A stretch of 64,000 nucleotides of DNA from Micromussa lordhowensis (GCA_964020085.1 OZ026597.1:22264221-22328220); one strand, 5' to 3'. Positions 1-12,520 are shown, counted from the first letter of the stretch. Made by a program: numbers and translations. Notes: generated by a model from the sequence alone, not told the origin.

Positions 1-222
1 CAAACTGTATTCACTACATTTCCGGACTCTTCCAACTCTAGTGTCCTAGTGGAAACACACCTCTCATCCATTGAAATAGCCACGTCATTTTCCTAAATCA
101 TAAAATTAATTCAATATTGAAAAAAAGAAAAAAGAAAAACAGACAATTGTTACAAGATAAGCCAATACATGGATGACAATGTTGCAGTGTTATGCGCTTG
201 GCAGTCTCGCAGCACGAGAATA
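1..222. other. Edge sequence, no feature seen
   Basis: AT-rich sequence with a short A-rich run near 120-140. No ORF, RNA gene or repeat could be supported before the TA dinucleotide at 221-222, which is the target site of the next element. Confidence 0.5.
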
Positions 223-913
223 CAGTCAAAGCTCTCTTAACGGACACTCTCGTAAGCGGACAGCTCTACTTACGGCCGCTTTGTTTGAAACCCCGTTTTA
301 ACTCCCACAAAAACTCTGTATTTTTACATTCTCATAAGCGGACATTCCCGTAAGCAGTCACGGACACTTTCAGAGATTATTACTTAGACTTTTTCTTTGT
401 TATATTTTTTAGCTCCCGTAAGCGTGCACCCCAAAGAGACTGACCAGACTAATATAAACTGAAGCTTGATTGAAAGGCACACAGGTCAAAAACATTTTAA
501 ACCGTATCACTACTTTTTGTTGAGGTTGTTAATGTTGAATATGATGATGTTGGTTGCAATTATGATTTGTTGTTTTTAAAAAATCACTCTGTGAAAGTCA
601 TATTACTGGAGTTGTTTTTAAAAAACCACTAAGGGAAAGTCCGTTTACTGCAGTATACACTTGGCATCATTATATCGTAGGCTTGTACAGTATAGGGCAC
701 AATAACACAAAAATGTGATTTCATATGGCGGTAGTTTTTGGTATTTCCACTATGGTACTGTATTTGTTGTTAGCTGGGCAAGCTCCCGTAAGCGGCCATC
801 TATCCCCTACACCTCTAGTGGCCGCTTATGAGAACCATTCTCGTAAGCAGCCAACTCCAGTTACAGATACTTTTTTGCGTCCCAAGGGTGTCCACTTACG
901 AGAGCTTCGACTG
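223..913. mobile_element. pogo/Tigger-like non-autonomous TIR element
   Basis: The left end begins CAGTCAAAGCTCTCTTAACG and the right end, reverse-complemented, begins CAGTCGAAGCTCTCGTAAGT, giving imperfect terminal inverted repeats of about 25 bp. A TA dinucleotide flanks each side (221-222 and 914-915). CAGT ends with a TA target duplication are typical of pogo/Tigger members of the Tc1-mariner superfamily. The interior contains several further copies of a CTCCCGTAAGCGG-like motif in both orientations and no transposase, so this looks like a 691-bp deletion derivative. The ORFs across it are short and read through the sub-repeats. Confidence 0.7.
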
Positions 914-915
914 TA

Positions 916-2713
916 TAAAACCTCTGGTACCCAGAGTGCGGTACAAGCGACAGCCGGAAACACACCTATGGTGTCTGCTAATCGGTGTATGCTGGCATTG
1001 TGACATGAAATTAGACAAAAAAAAACACTTAAAATTTTAAAAGTCCTCTTTGTCCGTTGAAACAGTCACGTCGTTTCAATCGCGCGCAACAGAAATGATG
1101 ACATAAAGTTATTTTTTGTCCTTCATCCTCGATCCTCAATCCTTGATCCTTGATCCTTGATCCTCGATCCTGGTTTTCCAGGTAACCAAACAAAAGGGCA
1201 ACGTCAATTGATACCTGCAAACTAAAATATCTCAACTTGGGGAGATGAGTGCCTGTCTGATGATGGTACTACGAAATTGCATCTTTCCTAACTAAGCCAT
1301 TTTAAAACATTAACAAGTAAGTGTAGTCTGTATGAGAAGAAAAATGCTGTTTACTTTTTTCAAATGTTTTTTTTTTTGTTCCAGAGATATTCAAGTTTTT
1401 AAAATATGTAAATTAGCAGAGTGATAAATTGTCATTAACTCAACTGAATTATGATCAAATATGATGATGAGCAGTTTGAGTCTCTCTCTGTTTTTTTTTT
1501 TTGGAGGGGGGGGGTGGGAGTTGGGGGTTGGGGTTGGGAAATTGTGACCATTGCACAGTGTCGCCAACTGCAAATCATTAGTAAGAACTCTGTCTACTTC
1601 AACTTTTTGGGAGTCTCCTATACATGAAAAGCAACTAGAGTCAGTGGAATTAAAAATTAACTGAAAGCATTAGGTTAAATTAATTATTATTTTTTATAAA
1701 GAAAATAGACATTTATTTATGTCTGTACATACACCAATGAATGATGAAGTGAGCATTAATTCTTCATTTTGCTTTGAACAGGAAAAACAAACCAAGTATA
1801 AAGTTCTTTCATCCTATGTACAACCACCAACCTGTATTACGTGATCAGACATCCAACTGAAAATGGTATGTACACTGGTTTGCATGATCAATCTAACTCA
1901 TTCTATCAATTTATAAGACTTACACACCATAAGAAAACTTTTTGGTGCTTATATCCTTACCGTGTAAGCCTTTAGCAACGTGTGTGTACAGTGTATACAC
2001 TGTGTGTACAAGCTGTTTCTTTTTTAAAGTACCAGCCCATGATTTAATCTCAGATCATGTCATTCTGACTAACAATTCAAGTAATCCTAACATAGAGTTT
2101 CACCCATGAGGTACATGAACGTTTTCTTGGATTCCTGTAACATGGGATCTCTTTAGACAGCTGGAACTGACTGTTGTATCCCTATAGGTTTTGTTAGTAC
2201 TTTGATGTGTAACTACAATGTACATCTTAGAATTTTGAGTTCAAAGGAAAGCTTGACCTTTTAAAAGTGCTGTGTTGCTTGGTTTAGCCATAATTGTTAT
2301 AGCCTACTCCTGAGTTACGATCGATCTTTTGTCCTTTTTTTTTGTTTAACTAATTTTTTTATATCAAGTCTAGAACAATGGCGTGGATTTAGGCATCAAA
2401 ATGCAAAGGAAATAAAAATGTGAAGCTGGTGAAACTTTCAGCGCCGTGTATCAAATAGTTAGATTCAGGTGCTTTCCATGTTGCTAACCTACAGTAACTC
2501 TAGAATGTGTGCGTGATAATGTTCCACAATAACCACTGACTACATGTAGACTGATTTGCATGGGTCATGATATGGTTTGCCTAAGGTTTGATATTCTTCC
2601 TGGTAAGAAATACTTCGTTCAGAGATTATCTGACCCAATGTCGAAGCTCACGTAAAACTCGGTAGGTTTAACATGTTTACAAAAATGCTTGGTTTTAGTC
2701 ACGCCATGCAACT
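916..2713. other. Intergenic, no gene recognised
   Basis: About 1.8 kb of AT-rich sequence with homopolymer runs (poly-T near 1370 and 1490, a G-rich stretch near 1505-1540) and a short minisatellite at 1121-1173. No coding region longer than about 70 codons is supported and no familiar repeat was recognised in the rest. Confidence 0.5.
1121..1173. repeat. 7-bp minisatellite (GATCCTT/GATCCTC)n
   Basis: About seven tandem copies of a 7-bp unit, GATCCTT with GATCCTC and AATCCTT variants. The short minus-strand ORF over it is an artefact of the repeat. Confidence 0.8.
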
Positions 2714-2723
2714 GTCGAGGAAA

Positions 2724-2935
2724 CGGCAGGGGTAAAACGCCGAATGCACTCTTTGCTTGCGGATAGTTTCCCTCTTGTTTGCTTTCGGTTAGCTTTTATT
2801 TGTTAAGGACGGCACATATGGCCCTGGCCAACAAATAAAAGCTAACCACAAGCAAACATGAGTGAAACTAACCGCAAGCAAGCAGTGCATTCTGCGTTCT
2901 GCGTTCGGCCTTCGGCGTTTTACCCAAGGCTGCCG
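2724..2935. mobile_element. Foldback element with 9-bp target duplication
   Basis: A long imperfect palindrome. The left arm CGGCAGGGGTAAAACGCCGA returns as the right arm ending in ...TCGGCGTTTTACCC...CTGCCG, and further inward AACAAATAAAAGCTAACC pairs with GGTTAGCTTTTATTTGTT around a centre near 2825. The direct repeat TCGAGGAAA flanks it at 2715-2723 and 2936-2944. A 9-bp duplication with long inverted arms suits a Mutator-type non-autonomous element, but the family is an inference. No coding capacity. Confidence 0.6.
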
Positions 2936-3039
2936 TCGAGGAAACTGCAACTTTTGCAAAGAGTCATTTCGGGCCTATTATTTTAGAATTCCGGAAGCTT
3001 TAATTTGGTGAATTTAACAGTGAAGATTTTTTTCTGGTT

Positions 3040-6000
3040 TGGTTTTGCATTCTGAATTAGATGAATATCTACATGTAATTCTTGAAAATAATTCTAGTTG
3101 GCTTTCACAACTCAGTCCTTTGTTTACGTGTAGCTCGTTGATGCGTTGAATTTACACTGAAACGGCTTGTGAAAACAAAATTCAATTCGTTTTTCGAAGT
3201 AAAGGAGTGAACAGTTTTATTTAATCCGTCTTAATGTGAATTAGAGTCCGTGGTAACGACACATGCAAGCTTTGTTTCACGAAACGCAAAGGCGTTCACC
3301 CAACCCGGAAGTACAACATCAGTCGTGGGTGGAAGGTTCTGAATAATTACAGATACCAAATGTTGTATGTTCTAAAAACGTACTGTCGGGAACATGTTCT
3401 ATATTTTAATTTGGTGTTGGTTTTAAATGAAGGAATCCAATTTTCAGATGCATGCATGCATGCATCCATCCAGATTTTCCCCACACACGCATGCGCACTG
3501 AACTTATACAAGCCTTTGATCTCACGGGAGTTTTAAGTCCAACAGTTTGCATTGGAGATCATAAAATTGTTGCGGACGCACACTTGACGAGTAGTCTATT
3601 ACCTAGATACGTGTATGAAGTAAAGTTGTGGTTCCCACAAGTAAGCGAAGGTTGTGCGTGCCACCAATAAGTAGTCCGTTGTGCTATAGGAGATGTGGTC
3701 ACGCTAAGTGGATAACCACTGGGCGTGACTCGGCAGTGTCCGGCAACTAGGGGAGTCAGTCATGGCACGCGCGCTGTGCAGTAGAACGCGCGAGGCTTGA
3801 AAGTGACGCCAAAAAAATAAAGAAAATGTGGAAAAGAAAAGAAAAAAATATAAAAGCTGATAACACAAAAAAAAAGGAAAAAAAAAACAGAGAAAGGGGC
3901 TTCCCTTAAAAAATATTAAAAAGTGAAAAAAAAAAAAAGAAAAAAGAAAAAATATAAAATCCTCCCACCGCCGGCATTGTCGTCATTTTTAACTCTTTAG
4001 CAGTTTCATACGCAATCTGCGTTGTGATTTTACTTTTGATTTACATTTTTGCCAGACTCGAAGCCAGTAAGCTAGTAAAACCTATAATATAAATGGTAAC
4101 TACAGTGTATGGTGTGTTGTTTGGACTTTCCCGTTTGGGGTCTATTTTCGTTTTCCCTCAAAATGCACCGTCCTTGCAATGTCCGTCTTTTTTCAATTCA
4201 ATTTGGAGAATGATCAAGTGCTTGTTTTGCTTTTGTGTCTACCTACAGTGTAATTTGTAGAGAATATTAGTGAGATGGAAAACTAAAGCCCATCGTGAAT
4301 TGGCTTCCCCATACGAGTTCTTGCTATAAGAGTACGTAATAACCAGTGACGGGTGTAGACTAGTACGCCATATTCATCAACCGCACTCTCCTTCCTTCCC
4401 CCTTTTGAGCACGTTTGGTTCCGACTCTGATTACTAAGGTTCGCCATCTCTTTGTAATCGATTGGCGAGACATAGCATGGAAATACAAGGAGCTAAAAGT
4501 AAGTAGGATTCTAAAACTAGTCAGCTGTAATCTTGCACAATGAAGATGTCAGTAGTAATTTCACAATTTTCACGGTTTCGTCACGCCTTGTAACTGTCTG
4601 TGAGAAATGCAAATTTTACCCCTTGAGACGTTCTGTTTAACAGTGTCCATATTTTGTTTCGTTTAGATTTGTTTTTAATTTCTGCCCAAACTGAATGTCT
4701 TCATCTACCTGTAGATAAAATTCTAGTTAGTCGTTCAAAAGTCGGTCGCCCATAGCTAGAGTAACTTACTGCTACTGTGAATTCATTTACTTTAAAACTG
4801 TTAGAGAAAACAAAACACGACTTATTGCCCCTGGCGTCCTTTACAATTTTTCGCTCCATCTTCTGTTTCAAGCTAACGACGTGTCCTTCTTCTAATATGT
4901 AAAATCAAGGTCGCAGTGTCAATATATATGAAAGTGAATTGTCTAATAGTTACATAATGCTGTTCACTCAACCGTCTGCTGTAAGCGTACTACAGGTATA
5001 GAACGGTTTTAATGTAAATTCACAGTAGCAGCAAGCTACTCTAGCAGAAGGTCACTTATAGTTCTAAATGACGATCAAACTGTTAATTTGTTTTGAACAC
5101 TGGCCTTTATATCACATCTGCAGTTGAAGGATACTGAAGTCTTTCACCGATAGACAAACTAGACAGAGCGATCTAATCGCGACCTCGCCTACTTTTCACT
5201 ACTATCGGGGTGTTTTTACTTGTGGGAGAGGTGGTGTGGAAGTTTTTTCATGTGGGAGGGGAGGTGTGGGAGTTTTAATGTGTGTGGGGGTAATTGGCAT
5301 TTTCCTTGTTATTCTGAGCTTGTAAGTGATAGAGCCTTGCTCGGAATACTATGCTGCATAATAACCAAATGGTTTCCGTCTATAGACAGCGTACGAGTAC
5401 ATGTTCTATAGCTAACTTGTTTGCTGTTTTCACTGTAGCCGGAATATCTATTGATACGAAATTCAAATGATAAGCAGTAGTGGATCTTGGTAGACCATTC
5501 CTCGTCTTTTCCCATCTAAACATGAGATCGAAACTGATGTAAAATCGCAAACCATCAGTACCTTTTGGGGCGACACATTGTACATACCGATATTAGTCCA
5601 GAGGGCAAATCAGATTTCTCTTTTACACGTACGAGTTAGACCCTTCACTGTTCCATTAATAAACGTCTCAATCAGAATTACGCGCTTGTGGTTTACGCTG
5701 TCACACCATCCCGTGATCGGGACATTTTCTCTAATCATTTTCATTCGTGTAATAAATTTCTTATTGACCAAACTTGCTCGGGACCATACTGGGAGAGTTT
5801 TGGCCATTGGTCTCTTTTTTGCACTGACCTTGCGGTATTTTCAGTCTCGGCTTTTGCATTCTTGGATTCTCAGTATTCTCGCAGGCTGGGATATTTACAA
5901 TGTACGTTTTGCTACCTAGTCAAGAAGTATACCTTCATTAATAAGAATTGTTACGTCATGCTGATAGACTATTTCATGATTATAGGTTTGACAGCATCTT

Positions 6001-6545
6001 ATGGAAGAAGAGTGTAGTCATGGGTGAATTGCTGATCCTCTTAATTAACGCTGCTGCCCATAACATGATGATGTGCGAAAGTTACGAACTGGTTTATTCG
6101 TGCGACTTCCAATAACAGGTTAGATAACTATACTTTCATTAGAAAATCTATCATCAATAACTTAGTACTAGACAACAACAACAACAACAAGGTTTATTTG
6201 AACTGTAAAATTAACTTAATTACTAATTAAACAATAGATAAATTAAAAAAATACATACAGTTGCTGGTCACCCAAAATAACTAGAGAGCTAAACTAGTAG
6301 GGTGACCACCATTTATTAATTGAAAGTAAATATAAGGTCAGGAAAGAGGAATTTTACATTTTACAGGGTAGTGCTTTTGAGTATTTTAATCTGGAAAGAG
6401 TATCAGGCAAGGAGGCAAAAGACGCCCGTGTGTGATATACAGACACTTTATTCTGAACAGGAACTGGTGTCAATTTGTTGGAATTCAGAGGAAAAAAGTT
6501 CTCCTGCAGAGTCGGCGTTTTAGGCCGAGTTAAATCTAAAATAGT
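3040..6545. repeat. Duplicated ~3-kb non-coding block, copy I
   Basis: This segment matches 7925-11475 plus 17471-17715 (copy II) with high identity, and its right-hand part matches 31556-32150 (copy III). It contains a GC-rich stretch near 3707-3800 followed by A-rich sequence, a pair of short G-rich repeats near 5218-5290, and an inverted pair GGTCACCC / GGGTGACC around 6268-6308. A stretch of about 230 bp near 3566-3700 is absent from copy II. No ORF in it is convincing; those shared with copy II are explained by the duplication. It may be a non-autonomous mobile element or a segmental duplication; no TIR or LTR was found. Confidence 0.7.
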
Positions 6546-6808
6546 TACCCCCTGTTTGGCGCAGGACTAAGGGTCCACCTCGCCTATTATCACCTTTAGT
6601 TGCTGGTATTGATACGAAGTAGCATGCAATGCCACTATCACTAAACACCGATTGACTTCGTTAATGACAGGTTTGATGCCCTGGATTCACGGAATGCAGA
6701 TATAGAGAAATTGATAATGATGATGAGAATTGATCGCACATGGATGATTTTGGAAAGTTACAAATGAATTGAGCTGTCTACAAGTCACAGGTTCGATACA
6801 TGGATTTG

Positions 6809-6828
6809 TATTATTATTGTTAGTATTA

Positions 6829-6884
<56 letters not shown>
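6809..6884. repeat. (TTA)n microsatellite
   Basis: About 25 TTA units with a few interruptions, directly abutting the 5' side of the Penelope-like fragment that follows. Confidence 0.9.
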
Positions 6885-6889
6885 TCACT

Positions 6890-7624
6890 ATGGAGGTAGA
6901 GGAAAATGGGATGCTCCCTTTCCTTGGGTTACAGCTTCTAAATCGCATACCATGTGTTGAAACAAAGGTTTACGTTAAGCCGACAAACACAGGTCTTCTC
7001 CTGCACTATCATAGCCATGTGGACAGCCGCTACAAACAGAGTTTGCTCGTCACCATGCTTGATCGCGCGCACCGGCTATCATCATCCTGGACACATTTCT
7101 CAGAGGAATGTGAACGCTTGAGAGGAGTTTTCCGAAAGCTGAGGTATCCGAATCACCTTATTGATTCTGTCATCAACAAGTTTATCACCTCGAGAGTCGC
7201 AGCGGACCAGTCTGAACAGCATACCGATGACGTCATCCGGATAGCTATCCCCTATAAAGATCAGGATGCTGCAGTGTCTGTTAAACGGCAACTTAGAGAT
7301 CTTAGCAGCAAGGTGGGAAAGACCATTCAACCCGTGTTTACTAGCCGCAAGCTTAATCAAGATCTAAGCCTGCGTGAGCCCAAGCCCAACATCGTAACCC
7401 AGCAATGCGTTGTTTATTTATTCAAGTGTGACTTGTGTGATGCAGGTTATGTTGGGTATACAAAGGGCCACCTTCACACGCGTGTTGAGGGACACCGTCA
7501 AAAGGCGTCATCAATCTGCAAGCATTACCACAAAGAACATAACACTGCTGTTCCGAACAATTTCTTAACACGCTTCATTGTAATCAAGAAATGCATGAAC
7601 AAATTTGACTGCCTTGTTAATTAA
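6890..7624 (+). pseudogene. Penelope-like element fragment: RT C-terminus + GIY-YIG endonuclease
   Basis: A 244-codon open frame resembles the C-terminal part of Penelope-like element polyprotein. Residues 8-14 (MLPFLGL) match the end of the RT palm, followed by the KPTNTGLLLHYHSHVDSRYK stretch of the RT thumb region. Near residues 172-200, VVYLFKCDLC...GYVGYTKGHL is the GIY-YIG nuclease core (VVY and YVG) with the Cys-x2-Cys typical of PLE endonucleases. The fragment lacks the catalytic RT motifs, which lie 5' and are missing; the left boundary is a (TTA)n microsatellite. It ends early at FDCLVN and stop, where related copies continue. It is a dead, truncated copy. The first ATG is only the first Met of the remnant, not a real start. 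Confidence 0.85.
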
Positions 7625-7685
7625 CATTGTCGCTAACATAACACTAATTAACAATTAGATTATCAGCTCGAGATTTCTATTTAAA

Positions 7686-7838
7686 CAATAGAGTGTTTCT
7701 GTCGAGGAACTATCGGCTGATAGTTGCCCCGCGGAAATTTGATTTTCTTGAAACAAATATGCTACTTTTAAGAACATAAAATTTTTTAAGGGGCAACTAT
7801 CAGACCGATAGTTCTGAGACAAAAACACTCTATTGTCT
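7686..7838. mobile_element. Small foldback element
   Basis: The left arm ACAATAGAGTGTTTCTGTCG... pairs with the right arm ...AAACACTCTATTGT, and an inner pair AACTATCGG/GGGGCAACTATC continues the palindrome (arms about 48 bp). No coding sequence. Sequence just beyond the right end (GTTCACCACTAAATTTTC) recurs near 18055 and 56720 on other repeats. Target duplication could not be fixed. Confidence 0.55.
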
Positions 7839-7924
7839 TTACTGTTCACCACTAAATTTTCTTCCGCGCGCTAGTTCAAAAATCAATCAGTCGTCAATTG
7901 AACTATTTTCAACTTTTTGCCGTG

Positions 7925-10900
7925 GTTTTGCATTCTGAACTACATCAATACCTACACGTAATTCTTGAAAATAATTCTAGTTGGCTTTCACAACTCAGTC
8001 GTTTGTTTACATGTAGCTCGTTGATACGTTGAATTTACACTGAAACGGCTTGAGAAAACAAAATTCAGTTCGTTTCTCGAGGTCAAGGAGTGAACAATTT
8101 TATTCAATCCTTCTTAATGTGAATTAGGGTCCGTGGTAACGACACATGCAAGCTTTGTTTCACAAAAAAACAAAGTGTGTTTAAGAAATAATGCTGTTCA
8201 CCCGACCCGGAAGTACAACAGCAGTCGTTGGGTGGAAGATTCTGGATAATTACAGATACCAAATGTTGCATGTTCTAAAAACTTGCTGTCGGGAACATGT
8301 TCTATATTTTAATTTGGTGTTGGTTTTAAATAATTTTCAGATGCGTGCATGCATGCATGCATCCAAATTGTCCCCACACACGCATGCGCACTGAACTTAT
8401 ACAAGCCTTTGATCTCACGGAAGTCGATGAATCGGAGTTTTAAGTCCAACAGTTTGCATTGGAGCTAAGTGGATAACCACTGGGCGTGACTCGGCAGTGT
8501 CCGGCAACTAGGGGAGTCAGTCATGGCACGCGCGCTGTGCAGTAGAACGCGCGAGGCTTGAAAGGGACGCCAAAAAAAAAAAAAAATATGCAAAAGAAAA
8601 GGAAAAAATATAAAAGCTGATAAAACCAAAAACAAAACAAAAAACAAAAAAAAAACAGAGAAAGGGAGTTCCCTTAAAAAAAATATTAAAAAGTGGAGAA
8701 AAGAAATAAATAAATAAATAAAATATAAAATCCTCCCACCGCTGGCACTGTCGTCATTTTTAACTCTTTAGCAGTTTCATACGCAAACTGCGTTGTGATT
8801 TTACTTTTGATTTACATTTGGTTCTAGTTTTGGTTTTTTGCCAGACTCGAAGCCAGTAAGCTAGTAAAACCTATAATATAAATGGCAACTACAGTGTATG
8901 GTGTGTTGTTTGGACTTTCCGTTGGGGGAGGGGGAGGGTCTATTTTCGTTTTCCCTCAAAATGCACCGTCCTTGCAATGTCCGTCTTTTTTCAATTCAAT
9001 CTGGAGAATGATCAAGTGCTTGTTTAGCTTTTGTGTTTGCCTACAGTGTAATTTGTAGAGAATATTAGTGAGATGGAAAACTAAAGCCCATCGTGAATTG
9101 GCTTCGCCATACGAGTTCTTGCCATAAGAGTACGTAATAACCAGTGACGGGTGTAGACTAGTACGCCATATTCATCAACCGCACTCTCCTTCCTTCCCCC
9201 TTTTGAGCACGTTTGGTTCCGACTCTGATTACTAAGGTTCGCCATCTCTTTGTAATCGATTGGCGAGACATAGCATGGAAATACAAGCAGCTAAAAGTAA
9301 GTAGGATTCTACAACTAGTCAGCTGTAATCTTGCACAATGAAGATGTCAGTAGTAATTTCACAATTTTCACGGAGACAAAGGAATAGACGGAAGTGTTTT
9401 CGGTTTCGTCACGCCTTGTAACTGTCTGCGAGAAATGCAAATTTTACCCCTTGAGACGTTCATTTTAGCAGTGTCCATATTTTGTTTCGTTTAGTTTTGT
9501 TTTTGATTTCTGCACAAACTGAATGTCTACATCTACCTGTAGATAAACTTCTAGTTAGTCGTTCAAAAGTCGGTCGCCCACAGCTAGAGTAACTTACTGC
9601 TACTGTGAATTTATTTACTTTAAAACTGTTAGAGAAAACAAAACACGACTTGGTGCCCCTGGCGTCCTTTACAGTTTTTCGCTTCATCTTCTGTTTCAAG
9701 CTAACGACGTGACGTCCTCTAATATGTAAAATCAAGGTCGCAGTGTCAATATATATGAAAGTGAATTGTCTAATAGTTACATAATGTTGTTCACTCAACC
9801 GTCTGCTGTAAGCGTACTACAGGTATAGAACGGTTTTAATGTAAATTCACAGTAGCAGCAAGCTACTCTAGCAGAAGGTCACTTATAGTTCTAAATGACG
9901 ATCAAACTGTTAATTTGTTTTGAACACTGGCCTTTATATCACATCTGCAGTTGAAGGATACTGAAGTCTTTCACCGATAGACAAACTAGACAGGGCGATC
10001 TAATCGCGACCTCGCCTACTTTTCACTACTATCGGGGTGTTTTTACTTGTGGGAGAGGAGGTGTGGAAGTTTTTCCATGTGGGAGGGGAGGTGTGGGAGT
10101 TTTTATGTGTGGGGGGGTAATTGGCATTTTCCTTGTTATTCTGAGCTTGTAAGTGATAGAGCCTTGCTCTGAATACTATGCTGCATAATAACCAAATGGT
10201 TTCCGTCTATACACAGCGTGCGAGCACATGTTCTATAGCTAACTGGTTGCTGTTTTCACTGTAGCCGGAATATCTATTGATACGAAATTCAAATGATAAG
10301 CAGTAGCTGGATCTTGGTAGACCATTCCTCGTCTTTTCCCATCTAAACATGAGATCAAAACTGATGTAAAATCGCAAACCATCAGTACCTTTTGGGGCGA
10401 CACATTGTACATACCGATATTAGTCCAGAGGGCAAATCAGATTTCTCTTTTACTCGTTCAATATTTTACGAGTACAGTGTTAGACCCGATCACTGTTCCG
10501 AACGGTCCCCCGCGACCACTCTTAAATGTTTTCTTTTAATTTTATGGCCGGTTTTCATGTCGCGTCATCGTTTTCCAAAAGTAAAAATTACCAATCCTTT
10601 TGAAGTTTTAGCTTCATCAGATGTAAGACCCTGTAAGACTTGACGTTTTACAACTTTTAAGCTCGGCAGGGTTCCTCATTTTGTTATAGAGCACGTTTGA
10701 ATTCCAAAGTTTTTGCCTTACGTTACGTAGGTCAAAAGACGAGTTATCGTTTTTTCTAGCTAAACAGTTCTTGCACTAGAGGAAGTCCACTTTTCAATAT
10801 GTCGGAACTCAAGAACAATAACTTTTCGTTTCAATAGCAAAAGTCAATGACAGATGTTTCTGTCACTTCCCGGCCGCCATGTTGGTGCCACTCGGAGGGA

Positions 10901-11475
10901 CACCAACATGGCATCTCCATACAAGAGGATACAAAGCTCTATAAATTTGGGTGAGACAATTTTCCGAATAACGCGCTTATGAAAAACCACCCAGACCTAA
11001 ATCTCGACGAGCTTGTTTATATATCAGTCGTCTATTACATCCCAGATTCTTGACTTAATTTATCGAATGGTCAAGATTTGTATTTTTGATGGCGTGACAG
11101 TGTAAACCAGCGATTCTTATGGAATTAACTTACACGTGAGAGATTCCTTTTGTTTTTCTTCCTACTATCTTCTTCCATTTATAAACGTCTCAATCAGAAT
11201 TACGCGCTTGAGGTTTACGCTGTCACACCATCCCGTGATCGGGGCATTTTCTCTAATCATTTTCATTCGTGTGATAAATCTTTTATTAACCAAACTTGCT
11301 CGGGGCCATACTGAGAGAGTTTTGACCATTGGTCTTTTTTTGCACTGACCTTGCGATATTTTCAGTCTCGGCTTTTGCATTCTTGGATTCTCAGTATTCT
11401 CGCGGGCTGGGATATTTACAATGTACGTTTTGCTACCTAGTCAAGAAAGATACTTTTATTGATAAGAATTGTTAC
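7925..11475. repeat. Duplicated ~3-kb non-coding block, copy II (left part)
   Basis: Collinear with copy I at 3040-5954. It lacks about 230 bp present in copy I near 3566-3700, has about 25 extra bases near 9374-9400, and has a large extra segment at about 10490-11170. It is broken at 11475 by the Penelope-like insertion and resumes at 17471. No convincing gene. The ORFs near 11136-11380 correspond to ORFs in copy I purely through the duplication. Confidence 0.75.
10490..11170. other. ~680-bp segment present only in copy II
   Basis: In copy I the sequence around 5640-5660 runs directly from the ...AGACCC.TCACTGTTCC region into ATAAACGTCTCAATC, while in copy II about 680 bp intervene. The segment contains a perfect 12-bp inverted repeat GCCATGTTGGTG / CACCAACATGGC at 10876-10887 and 10901-10912. 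No clear TIR or target duplication at its ends, so insertion in copy II versus deletion from copy I cannot be decided. Confidence 0.5.
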
Positions 11476-11568
11476 ATAGTAAATGGCTTGAACCCAGGAG
11501 TATCAGTAGTTCGTATAGTGTGATCGTCCGGGTGAGGGTGGTTCTGAGAAGAACTGTTGTTGGTGACT

Positions 11569-11603
11569 GACGTTTCGACAACCTGAGCGGAAGTCATCTT
11601 CAG
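11569..11603 (-). ncRNA. Hammerhead ribozyme motif of Penelope-like element (inverted arm)
   Basis: On the minus strand the core reads CTGAAGA, then a 20-nt helix-II region, then GAAACGTC. Helix II can form GAC/GTC, a 2x2 internal loop of T-T and CC/GG closed by GCTCA. CTGANGA...GAAA is the conserved hammerhead core, and such motifs with a very short helix III are known in Penelope-like element termini. All core positions are intact. Confidence 0.7.
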
Positions 11604-11953
11604 AGTCCAGCGAATAGTGTTTGTCAGTCGATGATGTTATAAGTTTGGTCCGTTGAAAGTGATTGGTCACTTTAGCCATGATGGTATTGGCTGAAAGACG
11701 CGTGTAAAGTTTGTCCTCAGTCATTGGTCAGTATCGATCCGTCTTTTGTTAGTCAAATTGCTTGGTTTGAGGTCCGTGTATAGTTAGCCAAATTAAGTCG
11801 GTCTGTTAGAAGTCCGTTTGTCGGTTTCGTTTGCGTCGTGGATAAGTCGTTTGTAAGGCGCCGGTAGTTGTTGACATTTGTTAAGAGGCGTTTGTTCTAA
11901 GTTAGTGTACCAGCTTTCAAGAGTCGGTCGTTGAAAATAGTTCGCACTGTAGG

Positions 11954-12520
11954 TTAAGCATTGAGCAGTGTCACAGTCAATGTTGTGGTTGTAAGTTGAT
12001 GATGTACAGCAATGTGATTGTTGACATCACCATTTCTCGTGGCTCGTTTGTGTTCAGTCAGTCTTGTGTTCAGGTTTCTGCCAGTCTCACCAATGTAGGA
12101 AGGCTGGCAGTCGGAGCATTTGATCTTGTAAACTGCTCCCTGTCTGTTTTTGGGTTCGTCCCTGTCTTTAACGTTGGTCAGTAAGTGTCGTAATGTAGTC
12201 GTAGGTTTGTGGGCAACGCGGATGTTGTAGGGCTGTAGGATCCATGAGATGGTCTCAGAACTGCCCTTAATATAAGGTATGGCCACTGTAGTAAAAGGTG
12301 TCGGGTTCCTGTTCGTTGCGTCAGCTTCGGTAGGTCGGTAAATGTTTCGTCTAATAAAGTCAGCGTTGTAGTTGTTCTTGTGAAAAACACGTTCAAGTTA
12401 TTTGTTTTCGTCACGTAAACTGTCCGGTGTGTCACAAACCAGTTGCGCTCGTCTTGGCAAAGTCTTTATAGTCGTGGCCTTGTGTGAAGTCGGGTTGTAG
12501 GATGATTCGTCAAGTAATCT
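11954..12520 (-). pseudogene. Inverted arm of Penelope-like element: RT tail + GIY-YIG
   Basis: Minus-strand frames encode the thumb and linker region and then GAVYKIKCSDCQPSYIGETG near the C-terminus, i.e. the GIY-YIG nuclease core with an intact YIG, where the sense copy has YID. The reading frame breaks near 12180-12290. This is the 3' half of the same element as the sense copy in opposite orientation, with the breakpoint near 12520. It ends with a short tail before the hammerhead motif at 11569-11603. Confidence 0.8.

Noticed and set aside
725..1003. ORF with a hydrophobic N-terminus resembling a signal peptide
   Set aside because: It lies mostly inside the pogo-like TIR element and translates its CCCGTAAGCGG sub-repeats.
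5578..6017. Overlapping ORFs of 109-113 codons that are conserved in copy II (11136-11523)
   Set aside because: The conservation is nucleotide-level and covers all frames and flanks because the block is duplicated; no domain, start context or codon pattern supports coding.
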